Positions 15,572-23,692 of a stretch of 64,000 bases of DNA are shown here, one piece after another (within the stretch, counting starts at the first letter, position 1; each line of letters begins with the position of its first letter). The translations under genes and the position numbers were made by a program. This stretch comes from JAWKVD01 sp041398225 (lineage in GTDB: Bacteria; Pseudomonadota; Alphaproteobacteria; Caulobacterales; Hyphomonadaceae). The notes beneath the pieces were generated by a model. The model was not told the DNA's origin. It saw only the letters and a program-made list of their open reading frames with translations, and did not search any database. The stretch lies in assembly GCA_041398225.1 (NCBI GenBank), contig JAWKVD010000005.1, positions 62,001 through 126,000 on the forward strand, written 5' to 3'.

Positions 15572-18415
15572 CTAGCGCACCGGTTCTCCGCGCGCGTCGA
15601 CCACCGTGACCTCGCCCAGATTGAGGGAACGAACGTCCGCCTCGATCTTGGACAGGTCGCCCACGATCACCCACACCAGGTTCTGGTCAGGCAGCAGCTC
15701 TTTGGCGGTCTTGCGAACGTCGTCCAGCGTCACCTGCCGCAGATAGGTCGGCGCGTTGGCGTAATGGTCCGCCGAAAGGCCGAACTGGGCGATGTCGTAG
15801 AGCGTGCCCGCGACCTGGGAGCCGGTTTCATAGCGGCTGGAGAGACCGAGGACCTCGTTGGTCTTGGCCTCATCCAGCTCCTTGGCGGTCGGCGGCCGCG
15901 AGCCGACCACATCGGTCAGCTCCTTGCGCAGCTCCTGCAGCGCGCCCTTCGTGGCGTCGGTCTGGACCGGAGCGCTGACCATGAAGGAGCGCGGACCGAC
16001 GCCGCCCGAAACCGAAGTCCGGGCGCCGTAGGACCAGCCCTTGTCCTCGCGCAGGTTCATGTTGACGCGACTGGTGAAGTTGCCGCCGAACAGGTCGTTG
16101 AACATGCCGATGCGGTAGTCTTCTTCAGGATTGCGCGGCGGCAGCGGCGCGCCCACCCGGATCACCGACTGCAGCGAACCGGGCCGGTCGACCAGGAACA
16201 CTTTCGGCGCCGGCGGACGCGGAACCGTCGGCGCGTCCAGCCGCTGACCGGGCGCGGGCGCCCAATCGGCGAACTTGGCCTCGAGCTTCGGCTTGATCTC
16301 CTCCAGCGTGGTGTCGCCGACCACGATCAGCGTGGCGTTGTTGGGGCCGAACCAGCGCTTGTGGAACGCCTCGATGTCCTCGCGGGTGATGGCCTCGACC
16401 GATTCCGGCGTCTGTATCCGGCCGAACGGATGGTCGGCGCCCCACAGCTCGCGGCTCATCACGATCGACGCGATCGAGTTGGGCTGCGTCAGCGACTGGC
16501 GAACGCCCTGCACCTGCTGCGCCTGGAGACGCTTGAAGTCGGTTTCGCGGAAGGCCGGATGACGGATCACGTCCGCGAAGATGTCGAGGACCGGGTCGAG
16601 CGTCGCGGTCAGCGAGGACATGCTGACGGTGGCGGTCTGCCCGCCCCCGCCCGCGCCGATCGAGGCGCCGAGCAGGTCGAGCTTGTCGGCGATCTCAAGT
16701 CCGGTGAGGCTTTCGGTTCCCTCGTCGAGCAGCGAGACCGTCAGCGGCCCGACGCCTTCGGTGATCGACGCGAAGTCCGCCGGATAGCCCGTGTTCAGGA
16801 GCAGGTTGACGTTGACCAGCGGCGCATCGTGGCGTTCGGCCAGATACACCTTCATGCCGTTCGACAGCGTGGTGGTGGTGAAGTCGGGGAAACCCGCGTC
16901 GGCGACCGTGGCCGGCTTGGGCATGGCCGAACGGTCGACCGCCGGCGCGAACGCCTTGGGATCTCCGAACGGCAGGACTTCGAGCGTGTAGGAGCCTTTG
17001 GTCAGCCATTTGCGGCCGGCTTCGGCGGCGAGCTGGGGCGTGGCGGCCTTGAGGCGGTTCAGCGACGCCTTCCATTCGTCGGCGTCGCCCCGGAAGGTCT
17101 CCCACGTCGCCAGCAGGCTGGCCTTGGACGGCGCGCGCTCCATGGTGTCGACCATGCCGCGGATCGTGCCGACCTGGAGCTTCTCGATCTCGGCCTGGGT
17201 GGGCCCTTCGGCCAGCAGCTTCGCCAGCTCCTCGTCGACGACCTTTTCGATATAGCCGATGTCGGCGTCGGGCTTGGCGCTGACCACGATCTGGAACTGA
17301 CCGGACAGTTCGCGCTGGCTGTTGAAGGCCGAGACGCCGGTGGCGATCTGCTCGTCATGCACCAGACGTTTGGTCAGCCGCGCATTCTTGTCGCCGGCCA
17401 GCGCCGAGGCGACCACATCCAGCAATTCGCCGTCGGGGTGGCCAAGCTCGGGCACGTTCCAGACGCGGTAGACGCGCGGGGTCGCGACGCGATCATACAT
17501 CACCTCGCGCTGGTCGGTCTCCATGACCGGCGTCCAAGCCTTGGCGTGCGAAACCGGCGAGCCCGGCGGGATCTCGCCGAAGTACTTCTCGACCTTGGCT
17601 TTCGCCTCTTCCGGAGTGATGTCGCCGGCGATCACCAGGACGGCGTTCGACGGCCCGTACCAGGTCTTGAACCAGTCCTGCACGTCGGCCAGCGTCGCCG
17701 CGTTGAGATCCTCCATCGAACCGATCACGGTGTGGCCGTAGGGGTGCGCCTCCGGATAGGTCGCCGCCACCATGTGGTTGTAGACTTGGCCGTAGGGCTG
17801 GTTCTCGCCCTGGCGCTTTTCGTTCTGGACGACGCCGCGCTGCTCGTCGAGCCGCGCCTGATCGACCGCGCCGAGCAGATAGCCCATGCGATCGGACTCC
17901 AGCCACAGGATGGAATCGATCGCTTCCTTGGGGACGGTCTCGAAATAATTGGTGCGGTCGGTGTTGGTGGTGCCGTTCATGTTGGTGGCGCCGACCTGCT
18001 GCGTCGCCTTGAAGAAGTCGTCGTTGAAGTTTTCCGAGCCGTTGAACATCAGGTGTTCGAACAGGTGCGCGAAGCCCGAACGCCCCTTGGGCTCGGCGGC
18101 CGAGCCGACATGGTACCAGATGTGGAAGGTGACGGTCGGCGTCTTGGCGTCCTGATGCACAAGAAGCGTCAGACCGTTGTCGAGCACATATCTGGTGTAG
18201 GGAATTTCGAGGTCCATCGCCTTGATGTCGGCGATGGTCTGCGAGGACGCAGCCGGGACGGCCGCAGCGGCGGCGACCGCCGGGGACGCGCCGGCCGCGG
18301 GCCCCTCCTGGGCGGGCGTCGCGCAGGCCGCAAGCGACAGCGCCAGAACCGACCCAAGACAGGCGGCCCGGGTCAGCGTGAGCCGGCTGGCGGAAAGGGC
18401 AAATCGTTTCGTCAT
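15572..18415 (-). CDS. M16 family zinc metallopeptidase, two-domain, lipoprotein
   Basis: This 947-residue protein has a lipoprotein signal with lipobox LAAC (Cys31). It then has two M16 repeats, each an active-type plus inactive-type domain, about 450 residues per repeat. The inverted zinc motif HLFEH lies at residues 117-121, inside GFAHLFEHLMFNGSENF. The second repeat lacks an HxxEH, as is normal for the C-terminal partner domains. Such enzymes degrade peptides in a closed clamshell, here probably in the periplasm attached to a membrane. The start at 18415 follows AGGAG; a longer frame to 18481 adds 22 residues that would disrupt the signal peptide. Confidence 0.92.
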   Translation of the reverse strand: MTKRFALSASRLTLTRAACLGSVLALSLAACATPAQEGPAAGASPAVAAAAAVPAASSQTIADIKAMDLEIPYTRYVLDNGLTLLVHQDAKTPTVTFHIWYHVGSAAEPKGRSGFAHLFEHLMFNGSENFNDDFFKATQQVGATNMNGTTNTDRTNYFETVPKEAIDSILWLESDRMGYLLGAVDQARLDEQRGVVQNEKRQGENQPYGQVYNHMVAATYPEAHPYGHTVIGSMEDLNAATLADVQDWFKTWYGPSNAVLVIAGDITPEEAKAKVEKYFGEIPPGSPVSHAKAWTPVMETDQREVMYDRVATPRVYRVWNVPELGHPDGELLDVVASALAGDKNARLTKRLVHDEQIATGVSAFNSQRELSGQFQIVVSAKPDADIGYIEKVVDEELAKLLAEGPTQAEIEKLQVGTIRGMVDTMERAPSKASLLATWETFRGDADEWKASLNRLKAATPQLAAEAGRKWLTKGSYTLEVLPFGDPKAFAPAVDRSAMPKPATVADAGFPDFTTTTLSNGMKVYLAERHDAPLVNVNLLLNTGYPADFASITEGVGPLTVSLLDEGTESLTGLEIADKLDLLGASIGAGGGGQTATVSMSSLTATLDPVLDIFADVIRHPAFRETDFKRLQAQQVQGVRQSLTQPNSIASIVMSRELWGADHPFGRIQTPESVEAITREDIEAFHKRWFGPNNATLIVVGDTTLEEIKPKLEAKFADWAPAPGQRLDAPTVPRPPAPKVFLVDRPGSLQSVIRVGAPLPPRNPEEDYRIGMFNDLFGGNFTSRVNMNLREDKGWSYGARTSVSGGVGPRSFMVSAPVQTDATKGALQELRKELTDVVGSRPPTAKELDEAKTNEVLGLSSRYETGSQVAGTLYDIAQFGLSADHYANAPTYLRQVTLDDVRKTAKELLPDQNLVWVIVGDLSKIEADVRSLNLGEVTVVDARGEPVR

Positions 18416-18777
18416 TCGGGCGGCTCCTGCAGCAAGTCTCTGTCCAGACCGCTCTTGCCACCTCAACCGCTCATCCGCCATCGGCCTACAGCGGAAAAAC
18501 TGTCTCAGCCCGGCTCACCAATGCGCGAGGAGAGATTTTGCGCCGCCGCAAAAATGCGTCCCACCCGCAACTCATTATTTACACCGCGACCCTATGGCCC
18601 TATATCGCGCTTGCCGGCGGACATCGGCTCGAGGCTCTGCGCCTTGATTCCACGTGGCGTCTGAACTTTCCTTACGGGGTTTGGATGACGTGTGCGGGTT
18701 GAGAGGCAGACTTAAACGAGACGAAGGCCCGTACTAACGCCGGATTGGGTTTCAACAATTGCAGGGGTGTACGTGAA
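18416..18777 (+). other. Long 5' region of the ornithine decarboxylase gene (362 bp, no gene)
   Basis: No coding region is supported. The half nearest the decarboxylase holds possible leader elements: GACGAAGGCC at about 18720-18729 and a strong hairpin starting at 18762. Alphaproteobacterial ornithine decarboxylase genes are known to carry the conserved speF RNA motif in their leader, so this stretch is a candidate for it, though no covariance search was possible. The distal part contains the promoter region of the divergent M16 peptidase. Confidence 0.45.
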
Positions 18778-18801
18778 TTGTTCACGTTTCATACGCCCCT
18801 G
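18762..18801 (+). promoter_or_regulatory. Hairpin covering the start of the ornithine decarboxylase gene
   Basis: CAGGGG (18762-18767) pairs with CCCCTG (18796-18801), and ACGTGAA (18771-18777) pairs with TTCACGT (18781-18787). The TTG at 18778-18780 sits exactly in the loop, and a G.U pair and GTA/TAC pairs bridge the two stems. If TTG is the start codon, the structure would hide the ribosome-binding site AGGGG in its left arm. This suggests translational control, possibly the 3' end of a speF-type leader. Confidence 0.55.
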
Positions 18802-19989
18802 GACCTGGTCCGGGAACGACTCCCAGAAAAGCCGGTCGCGTGCGTGCGGCCGGAGCGGGTGTCACTAGCGGCTAATTGGTTCAGGGATAACTTTCCGGGC
18901 GAAGTGCTCTACGCCGTGAAGGCGAACCCTTCGCTATGGGCGCTCGACGCGATCTACGCCGCCGGTCTCCGGTGGTTCGATGTCGCGTCCGAGGCCGAAA
19001 TCGAGCTGATCGCGTCCCGCTACAAGGACGCGACGCTGGCCTTCATGCATCCGGTGAAATCGCGCAAGGCGATCGAGCGGGCCTACTTCAAGTACGGGGT
19101 GCGGATCTTCGCGCTCGACTGCGAGGAAGAGCTCGACAAGATCGTCGAGGCGACCAAGGGCGCGCAGGACCTGACGCTGGTCGTGCGCCTCGCCGTGTCG
19201 AACTCGGAAGCGGGCTACGCCCTTTCCGGCAAGTTCGGCGTGCACCGCGAACGTGCGCCCATGCTTCTGCAGCGCGCCCGTCAGCACGCCAACGAGCTGG
19301 GCGTCTCCTTCCACGTCGGTTCGCAGTGCATGAACCCCTCGGCCTATCGCGACGCGATGGAGCTGGCTTCGAGCGTGATCCTCGAGGCGGCGGTCACGCT
19401 CGACATCGTCGATGTCGGCGGCGGCTTCCCGTCCGCCTATCCGGGCATGACGCCTCCGGACCTGTCGCTCTACCTCTCGGTCATCCGGGAAGTGTTCGAG
19501 GACATGCCGGTCGTCATGAACGCCGACCTGTGGTGCGAGCCGGGCCGTGCGCTGGTCGCCGAGTCCACCTCCATTCTCGCCCGCGTCGAGCTGGCGAAGG
19601 ACGGCGCGCTTTATCTGAACGACGGCTCCTACGGGAACCTGTTCGATGCGGCGCACTGCAAATGGCCGTTCCCGGTGAAAGCTCACCGCGCGGACGGCGT
19701 GTTCGAAGGCGAGGACGTGGGCTTCAAGCTCTACGGCCCGACCTGCGACTCGCTGGACGCCATGGATGGCCCGTTCGTGCTGCCGTCCGACATTCGCGAA
19801 GGCGATTACATCGAGATCGGCATGCTCGGCGCCTACGGCGTCGCCATGCAGACCCGCTTCAACGGCTATGGCGAGACCGAGACCATGAAGGTCGAGGACG
19901 CGCCGTGGACTTCGATGTACGGCGAGATCATCCCGCCGGCGTCCAACGTGGTGCGCTTCCCCCGCAAGCGCCGCGTTCGCGCCCGCTAG
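18778..19989 (+). CDS. Ornithine decarboxylase, alanine-racemase fold (group IV Orn/Lys/DAP decarboxylase)
   Basis: The protein has about 403 residues. It shows the PLP lysine in EVLYAVKANPSLWAL, the substrate-side HVGSQ, the phosphate-binding VDVGGGFPSAYPG, the EPGRALVAES motif and the catalytic loop YGPTCDSLDAMD. It converts ornithine (and possibly lysine) to putrescine (or cadaverine), the first step for the carboxyspermidine genes at 20715 and 23693. No ATG is available near the N-terminus. The TTG at 18778 is the most plausible start, with AGGGG 10 bp upstream; a TTG at 18745 in the same frame is possible. It is followed by a clear intrinsic terminator. Confidence 0.88.
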   Translation: MFTFHTPLDLVRERLPEKPVACVRPERVSLAANWFRDNFPGEVLYAVKANPSLWALDAIYAAGLRWFDVASEAEIELIASRYKDATLAFMHPVKSRKAIERAYFKYGVRIFALDCEEELDKIVEATKGAQDLTLVVRLAVSNSEAGYALSGKFGVHRERAPMLLQRARQHANELGVSFHVGSQCMNPSAYRDAMELASSVILEAAVTLDIVDVGGGFPSAYPGMTPPDLSLYLSVIREVFEDMPVVMNADLWCEPGRALVAESTSILARVELAKDGALYLNDGSYGNLFDAAHCKWPFPVKAHRADGVFEGEDVGFKLYGPTCDSLDAMDGPFVLPSDIREGDYIEIGMLGAYGVAMQTRFNGYGETETMKVEDAPWTSMYGEIIPPASNVVRFPRKRRVRAR

Positions 19990-20028
19990 GCTCTCTCACG
20001 CACGCCGACGCAAGTTGAACCCAATCGA

Positions 20029-20063
20029 GGGGCCGGATCCGCAAGGGTCCGGCCCTTTCCTTT
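20029..20063 (+). terminator. Rho-independent terminator after the decarboxylase gene
   Basis: GGGCCGGATCC and GGGTCCGGCCC form a stem of about 11 pairs closed by a GCAA loop (20041-20044), followed by TTTCCTTT (20056-20063). It begins 40 bp after the stop codon of the ornithine decarboxylase gene. A GNRA tetraloop with a T-rich tail is the standard pattern. Confidence 0.8.
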
Positions 20064-20080
20064 GCGGTTGGCCCGCAGCC

Positions 20081-20623
20081 TCAAAACGGGTTCTCGGAAT
20101 AGCCCTGCTGAGCGAGCAGCGCGTGGGCGGTCATCGCGGACAACGCCATCTCGACGCCCGGAACCAGCTGGCCCTTGGTGTAGCCCTGCGCGGCGGCGGC
20201 CTGGCCGCAGACCTCGAACTTCACTCCGGCGTCCATCAACGCCTTCACCAGCCCGGCATTGGCGTTGTCCTCCCCGGATGTCTCCCGCTTGAGATCGCCG
20301 ATGGCGCCGCCGTGCACGACGATGACGAGATGCATGCGTTCGGCCGGCACGCCCGCCTTGCCATGCATGTTCAGGAACCGCGCGACCGATTCAAAGCCGC
20401 GATTGAGCTGGCCCGGCTCGGCCGCCTTCGCGACGTCGAACGCAACCTTGAACTCGACGCCCTGCGGGAGCGGAATGTCGGTTTCGACGTCGAACGTCTT
20501 GCCATAGTCGGCGATGATCGGGCCGGTCGTCGCCGTGGGCGGCGTCTGCGCGCAGGCGGCGGTCGCGCATCCCGCCCACAGGACGGACGCCAGCAACGCT
20601 GTACGAATTGGGGCGCGGATCAT
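20081..20623 (-). CDS. Exported DsrE-family-like protein
   Basis: This 180-residue precursor has a signal peptide (ALLASVLWAGCATAACAQ). The mature domain contains RMHLVIVVHGGAIGDL, ALMDAGVKFEVCGQAAAAQG and VEMALSAMTAHALLAQQGY, the pattern of DsrE/DsrF-like sulfur-relay folds found as secreted single-domain proteins in many proteobacteria. The Cys in FEVCGQ corresponds to the conserved cysteine of the family. The physiological role of the exported versions is unknown. The start at 20623 follows GGAAGGA. It is oriented towards the decarboxylase terminator and lies 91 bp downstream of the nspC-like gene on the same strand. Confidence 0.7.
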   Translation of the reverse strand: MIRAPIRTALLASVLWAGCATAACAQTPPTATTGPIIADYGKTFDVETDIPLPQGVEFKVAFDVAKAAEPGQLNRGFESVARFLNMHGKAGVPAERMHLVIVVHGGAIGDLKRETSGEDNANAGLVKALMDAGVKFEVCGQAAAAQGYTKGQLVPGVEMALSAMTAHALLAQQGYSENPF

Positions 20624-20714
20624 GTCGCTTTCCTTCCAGACTGGGCGGCGCATCGCATCTGGAGGCGCCGCGTTGCGCGGGGGAGCATCGGCCTCGCCGG
20701 AGCGACGAGCAAGC

Positions 20715-21875
20715 CTATTCGGCGCCGAGGCGGCGGGCGAAATCCTGATACCCGAAACGCTGAACCACCTCGTAGCGGCCGTCGGCGTGCAGCATCGCAA
20801 GATCCGGCAACGGCACGCCGTTGAACGTGGTGTTCTTGACGAAGGAGTACTGCGCCATGTCCGTGAACACGACGCGATCGCCCGGCTTCAGCGGCTGGTC
20901 GAACGAATACTCGCCGATCACATCGCCGGTCATGCAGGTCTTGCCGGCGAAGATATAGGTGTGCGCCTTCTCCCCCGGTTGCCCGGAGCCTACCACCATC
21001 GGCCGGTAGGGAACCTCCAGAACGTCCGGCATGTGGCACGAGGCCGAAGCGTCGAGGATCGCGATCTCGGCGCCGTTGCGATGAATGTCGATCACGGTCG
21101 CGATCAGGTAGCCGGCGTCCACGACCAGTCCGCCGCCCGGTTCGATATAGGTCTCGACGTTGAACTCGCGCCGGAACGCCGCCAGCGCGCGGATCAGCGC
21201 CTCGACGTCATAGCCTTCCTTGTTGAGGAAATGTCCGCCGCCGAAATTGACCGCCTGAACCTTTCGGATGTGATCGCCGAAATGCTTCGCGACATGCTCG
21301 ATCAGCCCGACCGAGCCTTCATGGCGGCTCTCGCACAGAGCATGGGCGTGCAGCGTGTGAACGCGGCTCCAGTCGACATCCGCAAGCGCGCCGGCGACCT
21401 CGCCGAAGCGCGAGTTGGGCGCGCACGGATCGTAGAGGGCGCCGCCAAGCGTGGCATTGGAGTAACCGGGATTGATGCGCAGGCCGATGCGCTGACCCTG
21501 CGCCTCGATCTGCGCGGCGTGCAGCGTCAACTGGCGCGCGGAGTTGACGTAGACATCATCCGCGACGCCGGCCAGCTCCGACAACTCCGCGGCGGTCCAG
21601 GCGGGGTTGTAGGCGTGAACTTCCTTGCCGGCGCCCGGCGCAAATGTCTCCTTCGCCAGCCTGGCTTCGTAGACGCCGCTGGCCGTGGTGCCGTCCAGAC
21701 AGGACGCCATCGCCGGAAACGCGGCCGGCATGGCGAACGCCTTCGTGGCCAGCAGGACCTTCGCGCCTGCTTCCTTGCGGATGCGGTCGGCGGTCCGCGC
21801 ATTGGCCGCGAGCTTCGCTTCATTCATCACATAGGCGGGCGTAGCGGCGTCGGCCGGGATCTTCACAACGGTCAC
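20715..21875 (-). CDS. nspC: Carboxynorspermidine/carboxyspermidine decarboxylase
   Basis: This 386-residue PLP enzyme of the alanine-racemase fold differs from classical ornithine decarboxylase and matches the carboxynorspermidine decarboxylase group. Landmarks are VLLATKAFAMPAAF with the PLP lysine, HAHALCESR, AVNFGGGHFLNKEGYDV, YIEPGGGLV, the ASASCHMPDVLEVPYRP stretch and KTCMTGDVIGEYSF. It removes CO2 from carboxy(nor)spermidine to give spermidine or norspermidine, the final step of the route that uses aspartate semialdehyde instead of decarboxylated S-adenosylmethionine. The start is a GTG at 21875 behind GGAGACG. The partner dehydrogenase is at 23693-24937. Confidence 0.9.
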   Translation of the reverse strand: MTVVKIPADAATPAYVMNEAKLAANARTADRIRKEAGAKVLLATKAFAMPAAFPAMASCLDGTTASGVYEARLAKETFAPGAGKEVHAYNPAWTAAELSELAGVADDVYVNSARQLTLHAAQIEAQGQRIGLRINPGYSNATLGGALYDPCAPNSRFGEVAGALADVDWSRVHTLHAHALCESRHEGSVGLIEHVAKHFGDHIRKVQAVNFGGGHFLNKEGYDVEALIRALAAFRREFNVETYIEPGGGLVVDAGYLIATVIDIHRNGAEIAILDASASCHMPDVLEVPYRPMVVGSGQPGEKAHTYIFAGKTCMTGDVIGEYSFDQPLKPGDRVVFTDMAQYSFVKNTTFNGVPLPDLAMLHADGRYEVVQRFGYQDFARRLGAE

Positions 21876-21946
21876 GTTCGCGTCTCCATCAAGGCCCGCA
21901 CATATAGGCGCAGCCGCGCCGCAGACCTAGACCTGTCGTCCGCGCC

Positions 21947-22420
21947 CTACTTCGCCTTGCGCACCGGACCGCGGCGCGCCCGTTTCGGCTTTACCGACGC
22001 CATGCGAGCGGCATGCGCCTCGGCCAGACGTCCCTTCAGGGTGGCGTCGTCTATCACGTCCATCCGCACGAGGATGGACGGCCAGTTCCGGAAGTGATCG
22101 GTATCGAAATAGATGTCCGGCGCCGCCTCGCAGAGCATCTCCTTCAGCTCCAGCGGACAATGCACGGCCAGCGCGCCCGGCTCGCGGCAGACATTGGCGA
22201 ACGCCTTGCCGCCAGCCTTCAAGGACGGATAGCCCCAATGGCTCTCGACGGTGATCCCTTCAAGATCCTTGGTGAGCTTCAGCGCCCGCTTGATCATCGG
22301 CGGCAGCGTCGTCATGTCGATGGGCGCTTTGGCCGGTCTGCTCGCGGACTTCTTGGCGGACTTACTGACCGTCGTCTTTTTCGCCGCTTTCCGAGCCGGC
22401 GTTGTCGCCGCCTTCGCCAT
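21947..22420 (-). CDS. MmcQ/YjbR-like domain protein with Lys/Ala-rich tail
   Basis: The 157-residue protein begins with a basic Lys/Ala-rich stretch of about 35 residues, histone-H1-like. A MmcQ/YjbR (CyaY-like fold) domain follows, recognisable by GITVESHWGYPSLKAGGKAF, CPLELKEMLCEAAPDIYF and WPSILVRMD. This family is small, widespread and of unclear function; a DNA-binding role is suggested by the fold and the basic tail but is not shown. The start at 22420 has GGGAG 8 bp upstream; an ATG two codons earlier (22426) is only 2 bp from it. The first 59 bp overlap the end of the upstream gene in another frame. Confidence 0.7.
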   Translation of the reverse strand: MAKAATTPARKAAKKTTVSKSAKKSASRPAKAPIDMTTLPPMIKRALKLTKDLEGITVESHWGYPSLKAGGKAFANVCREPGALAVHCPLELKEMLCEAAPDIYFDTDHFRNWPSILVRMDVIDDATLKGRLAEAHAARMASVKPKRARRGPVRKAK

Positions 22421-23138
22421 CTTCATGTCTCCCAGCGAGCGGACCGCGCAACGTGCCCTGGCTGAAGCAGATACGCCACCGGCCCTTCTCCCATCGCCAA
22501 AGCGATGAGCGGTTGGCGACATCCTCGCCGCCATCTGCGTTGCGCACAATGCTGACGTAAGTGACCTGCGCCAGCCGGTCGGCCAGCATGCGCGCGCGAA
22601 ATTCGGGAAACGGCAAGACGCAATCGATAGGAAGGGGATCCGCCGCGATCAGTTCGGCGCGCGACCAGATGCGGCCGGAGCGACCGAATTCGAAGAAATC
22701 ATCCGCGAACACCGTCTCGCAGTATGCCCGGTCGAAGCGGGTTTCCGCGCGCCAGAGCGTTTCTTCGAGCGCACGGAGTCGCGCGGGCGTCAGGAGGGTG
22801 GGGCGCAGCCCGCTCAGCAACCTCGCGCTCAGCGCACTGAGCGCGACGGACAGGAGAAACACTACGACGTAGGGCATTTGGACGTTGGAATGCGTTGGGC
22901 TGTCGCCAGGAAAAACACCCAGAAAGGGAAGCTGGCAGAGCGCCGCCAGCACCACGGCGGAGACGATCAGATCAATCCGTAAGAAATGGAGCCGGATCGC
23001 CGCCAGCCAATAGAAGGTGAAACCGGCCAGCACAATTGCACCTTGAAAGACTGGCGGGCTGAACATCATGGCCGTGAGCATGACCACGACATTCACCAAC
23101 ACCGTCAACGCGAGCGCAATAGAAAGCAGGATCTTCAT
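22362..23138 (-). CDS. Membrane protein with C-terminal SnoaL/DUF4440-like domain
   Basis: The 258-residue protein has three to four N-terminal transmembrane helices (starting ILLSIALALTVLVNVVVML). After about residue 120 a soluble NTF2-fold domain follows, with LRALEETLWRAETRFDRAYC, ADDFFEFGRSGRIWSR and a SLWRWEKGRWRICFSQGT end, typical of DUF4440/SnoaL-like domains. That domain usually stands alone, so the membrane fusion is uncommon. Its last residues (after RICFSQGT) are polar and low-complexity and overlap the next gene by 59 bp, so the true C-terminus may be a read-through tail. Function unknown. Confidence 0.6.
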   Translation of the reverse strand: MKILLSIALALTVLVNVVVMLTAMMFSPPVFQGAIVLAGFTFYWLAAIRLHFLRIDLIVSAVVLAALCQLPFLGVFPGDSPTHSNVQMPYVVVFLLSVALSALSARLLSGLRPTLLTPARLRALEETLWRAETRFDRAYCETVFADDFFEFGRSGRIWSRAELIAADPLPIDCVLPFPEFRARMLADRLAQVTYVSIVRNADGGEDVANRSSLWRWEKGRWRICFSQGTLRGPLAGRHEDGEGGDNAGSESGEKDDGQ

Positions 23139-23186
23139 TGCATCCGCCCCTCCCTAAATGCCGCGCCGTCCAGCCGGTGCGCCCAG

Positions 23187-23660
23187 CTATCCCCGGCGCG
23201 CGGCCTCGATGGCGGCGACGTCGATCTTGTGCATGGTCATCATGGCTTCGAACGCGCGCTTGGCTTCGTCGCCGCCGGCGGCGAGCGCCTCTGTGAGGAC
23301 GCGGGGCGTGATCTGCCAGTTGAGACCCCACTTGTCCTTGCACCAGCCACAGGCGCTTTCCCGTCCGCCGTTTCCGACGATGGCGTTCCAATAACGGTCG
23401 GTTTCTTCCTGATCGTCGGTCGCGATCTGGAACGAGAAGGCCTCGGTGTGCGGGAAGTTCGGTCCGCCATTGAGACCGAGGCAGGGAATGCCGGCGACTG
23501 TGAACTCAACGGTCAGCACATTCCCCTGTTTGCCGTCGGGATAGTCGCCGGGCGCGCGATGCACCGCCCCGACATGGCTGTCGGGAAAGACCTGAGCGTA
23601 GAAGCGGGCGGCCTCTTCGGCGTCGCCGTCATACCAAAGGCAAATCGTGTTCTTGTTCAT
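23187..23660 (-). CDS. VOC superfamily protein, PhnB/3-demethylubiquinone methyltransferase-like domain
   Basis: This 157-residue protein carries the PhnB-type vicinal-oxygen-chelate fold: TICLWYDGDAEEAARFYAQV, VLTVEFTVAGIPCLGLNGGP, TEAFSFQIATDDQEETDRYW and GWCKDKWGLNWQITPRVL. The family (PF06983-like) is named after 3-demethylubiquinone methyltransferase but members are mostly uncharacterised, so no enzymatic activity is claimed. It is a monocistronic-looking gene between the membrane SnoaL protein and the polyamine dehydrogenase. Confidence 0.8.
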   Translation of the reverse strand: MNKNTICLWYDGDAEEAARFYAQVFPDSHVGAVHRAPGDYPDGKQGNVLTVEFTVAGIPCLGLNGGPNFPHTEAFSFQIATDDQEETDRYWNAIVGNGGRESACGWCKDKWGLNWQITPRVLTEALAAGGDEAKRAFEAMMTMHKIDVAAIEAARRG

Positions 23661-23692
23661 GAGCGTTCCCCCGATTTCAGAGTGTGTGACGG

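Noticed and set aside
15309..15674. N-terminal extension of the phosphodiesterase-like gene up to 15674
   Set aside because: The extra 122 residues are low-complexity, cover the inverted repeats and have no family similarity, so the start was set at 15308.
15473..18664. Very long plus-strand open frame (1063 codons)
   Set aside because: It is antisense to the M16 peptidase gene. It shows only low-complexity Arg/Asp/Val-rich sequence and no motif.
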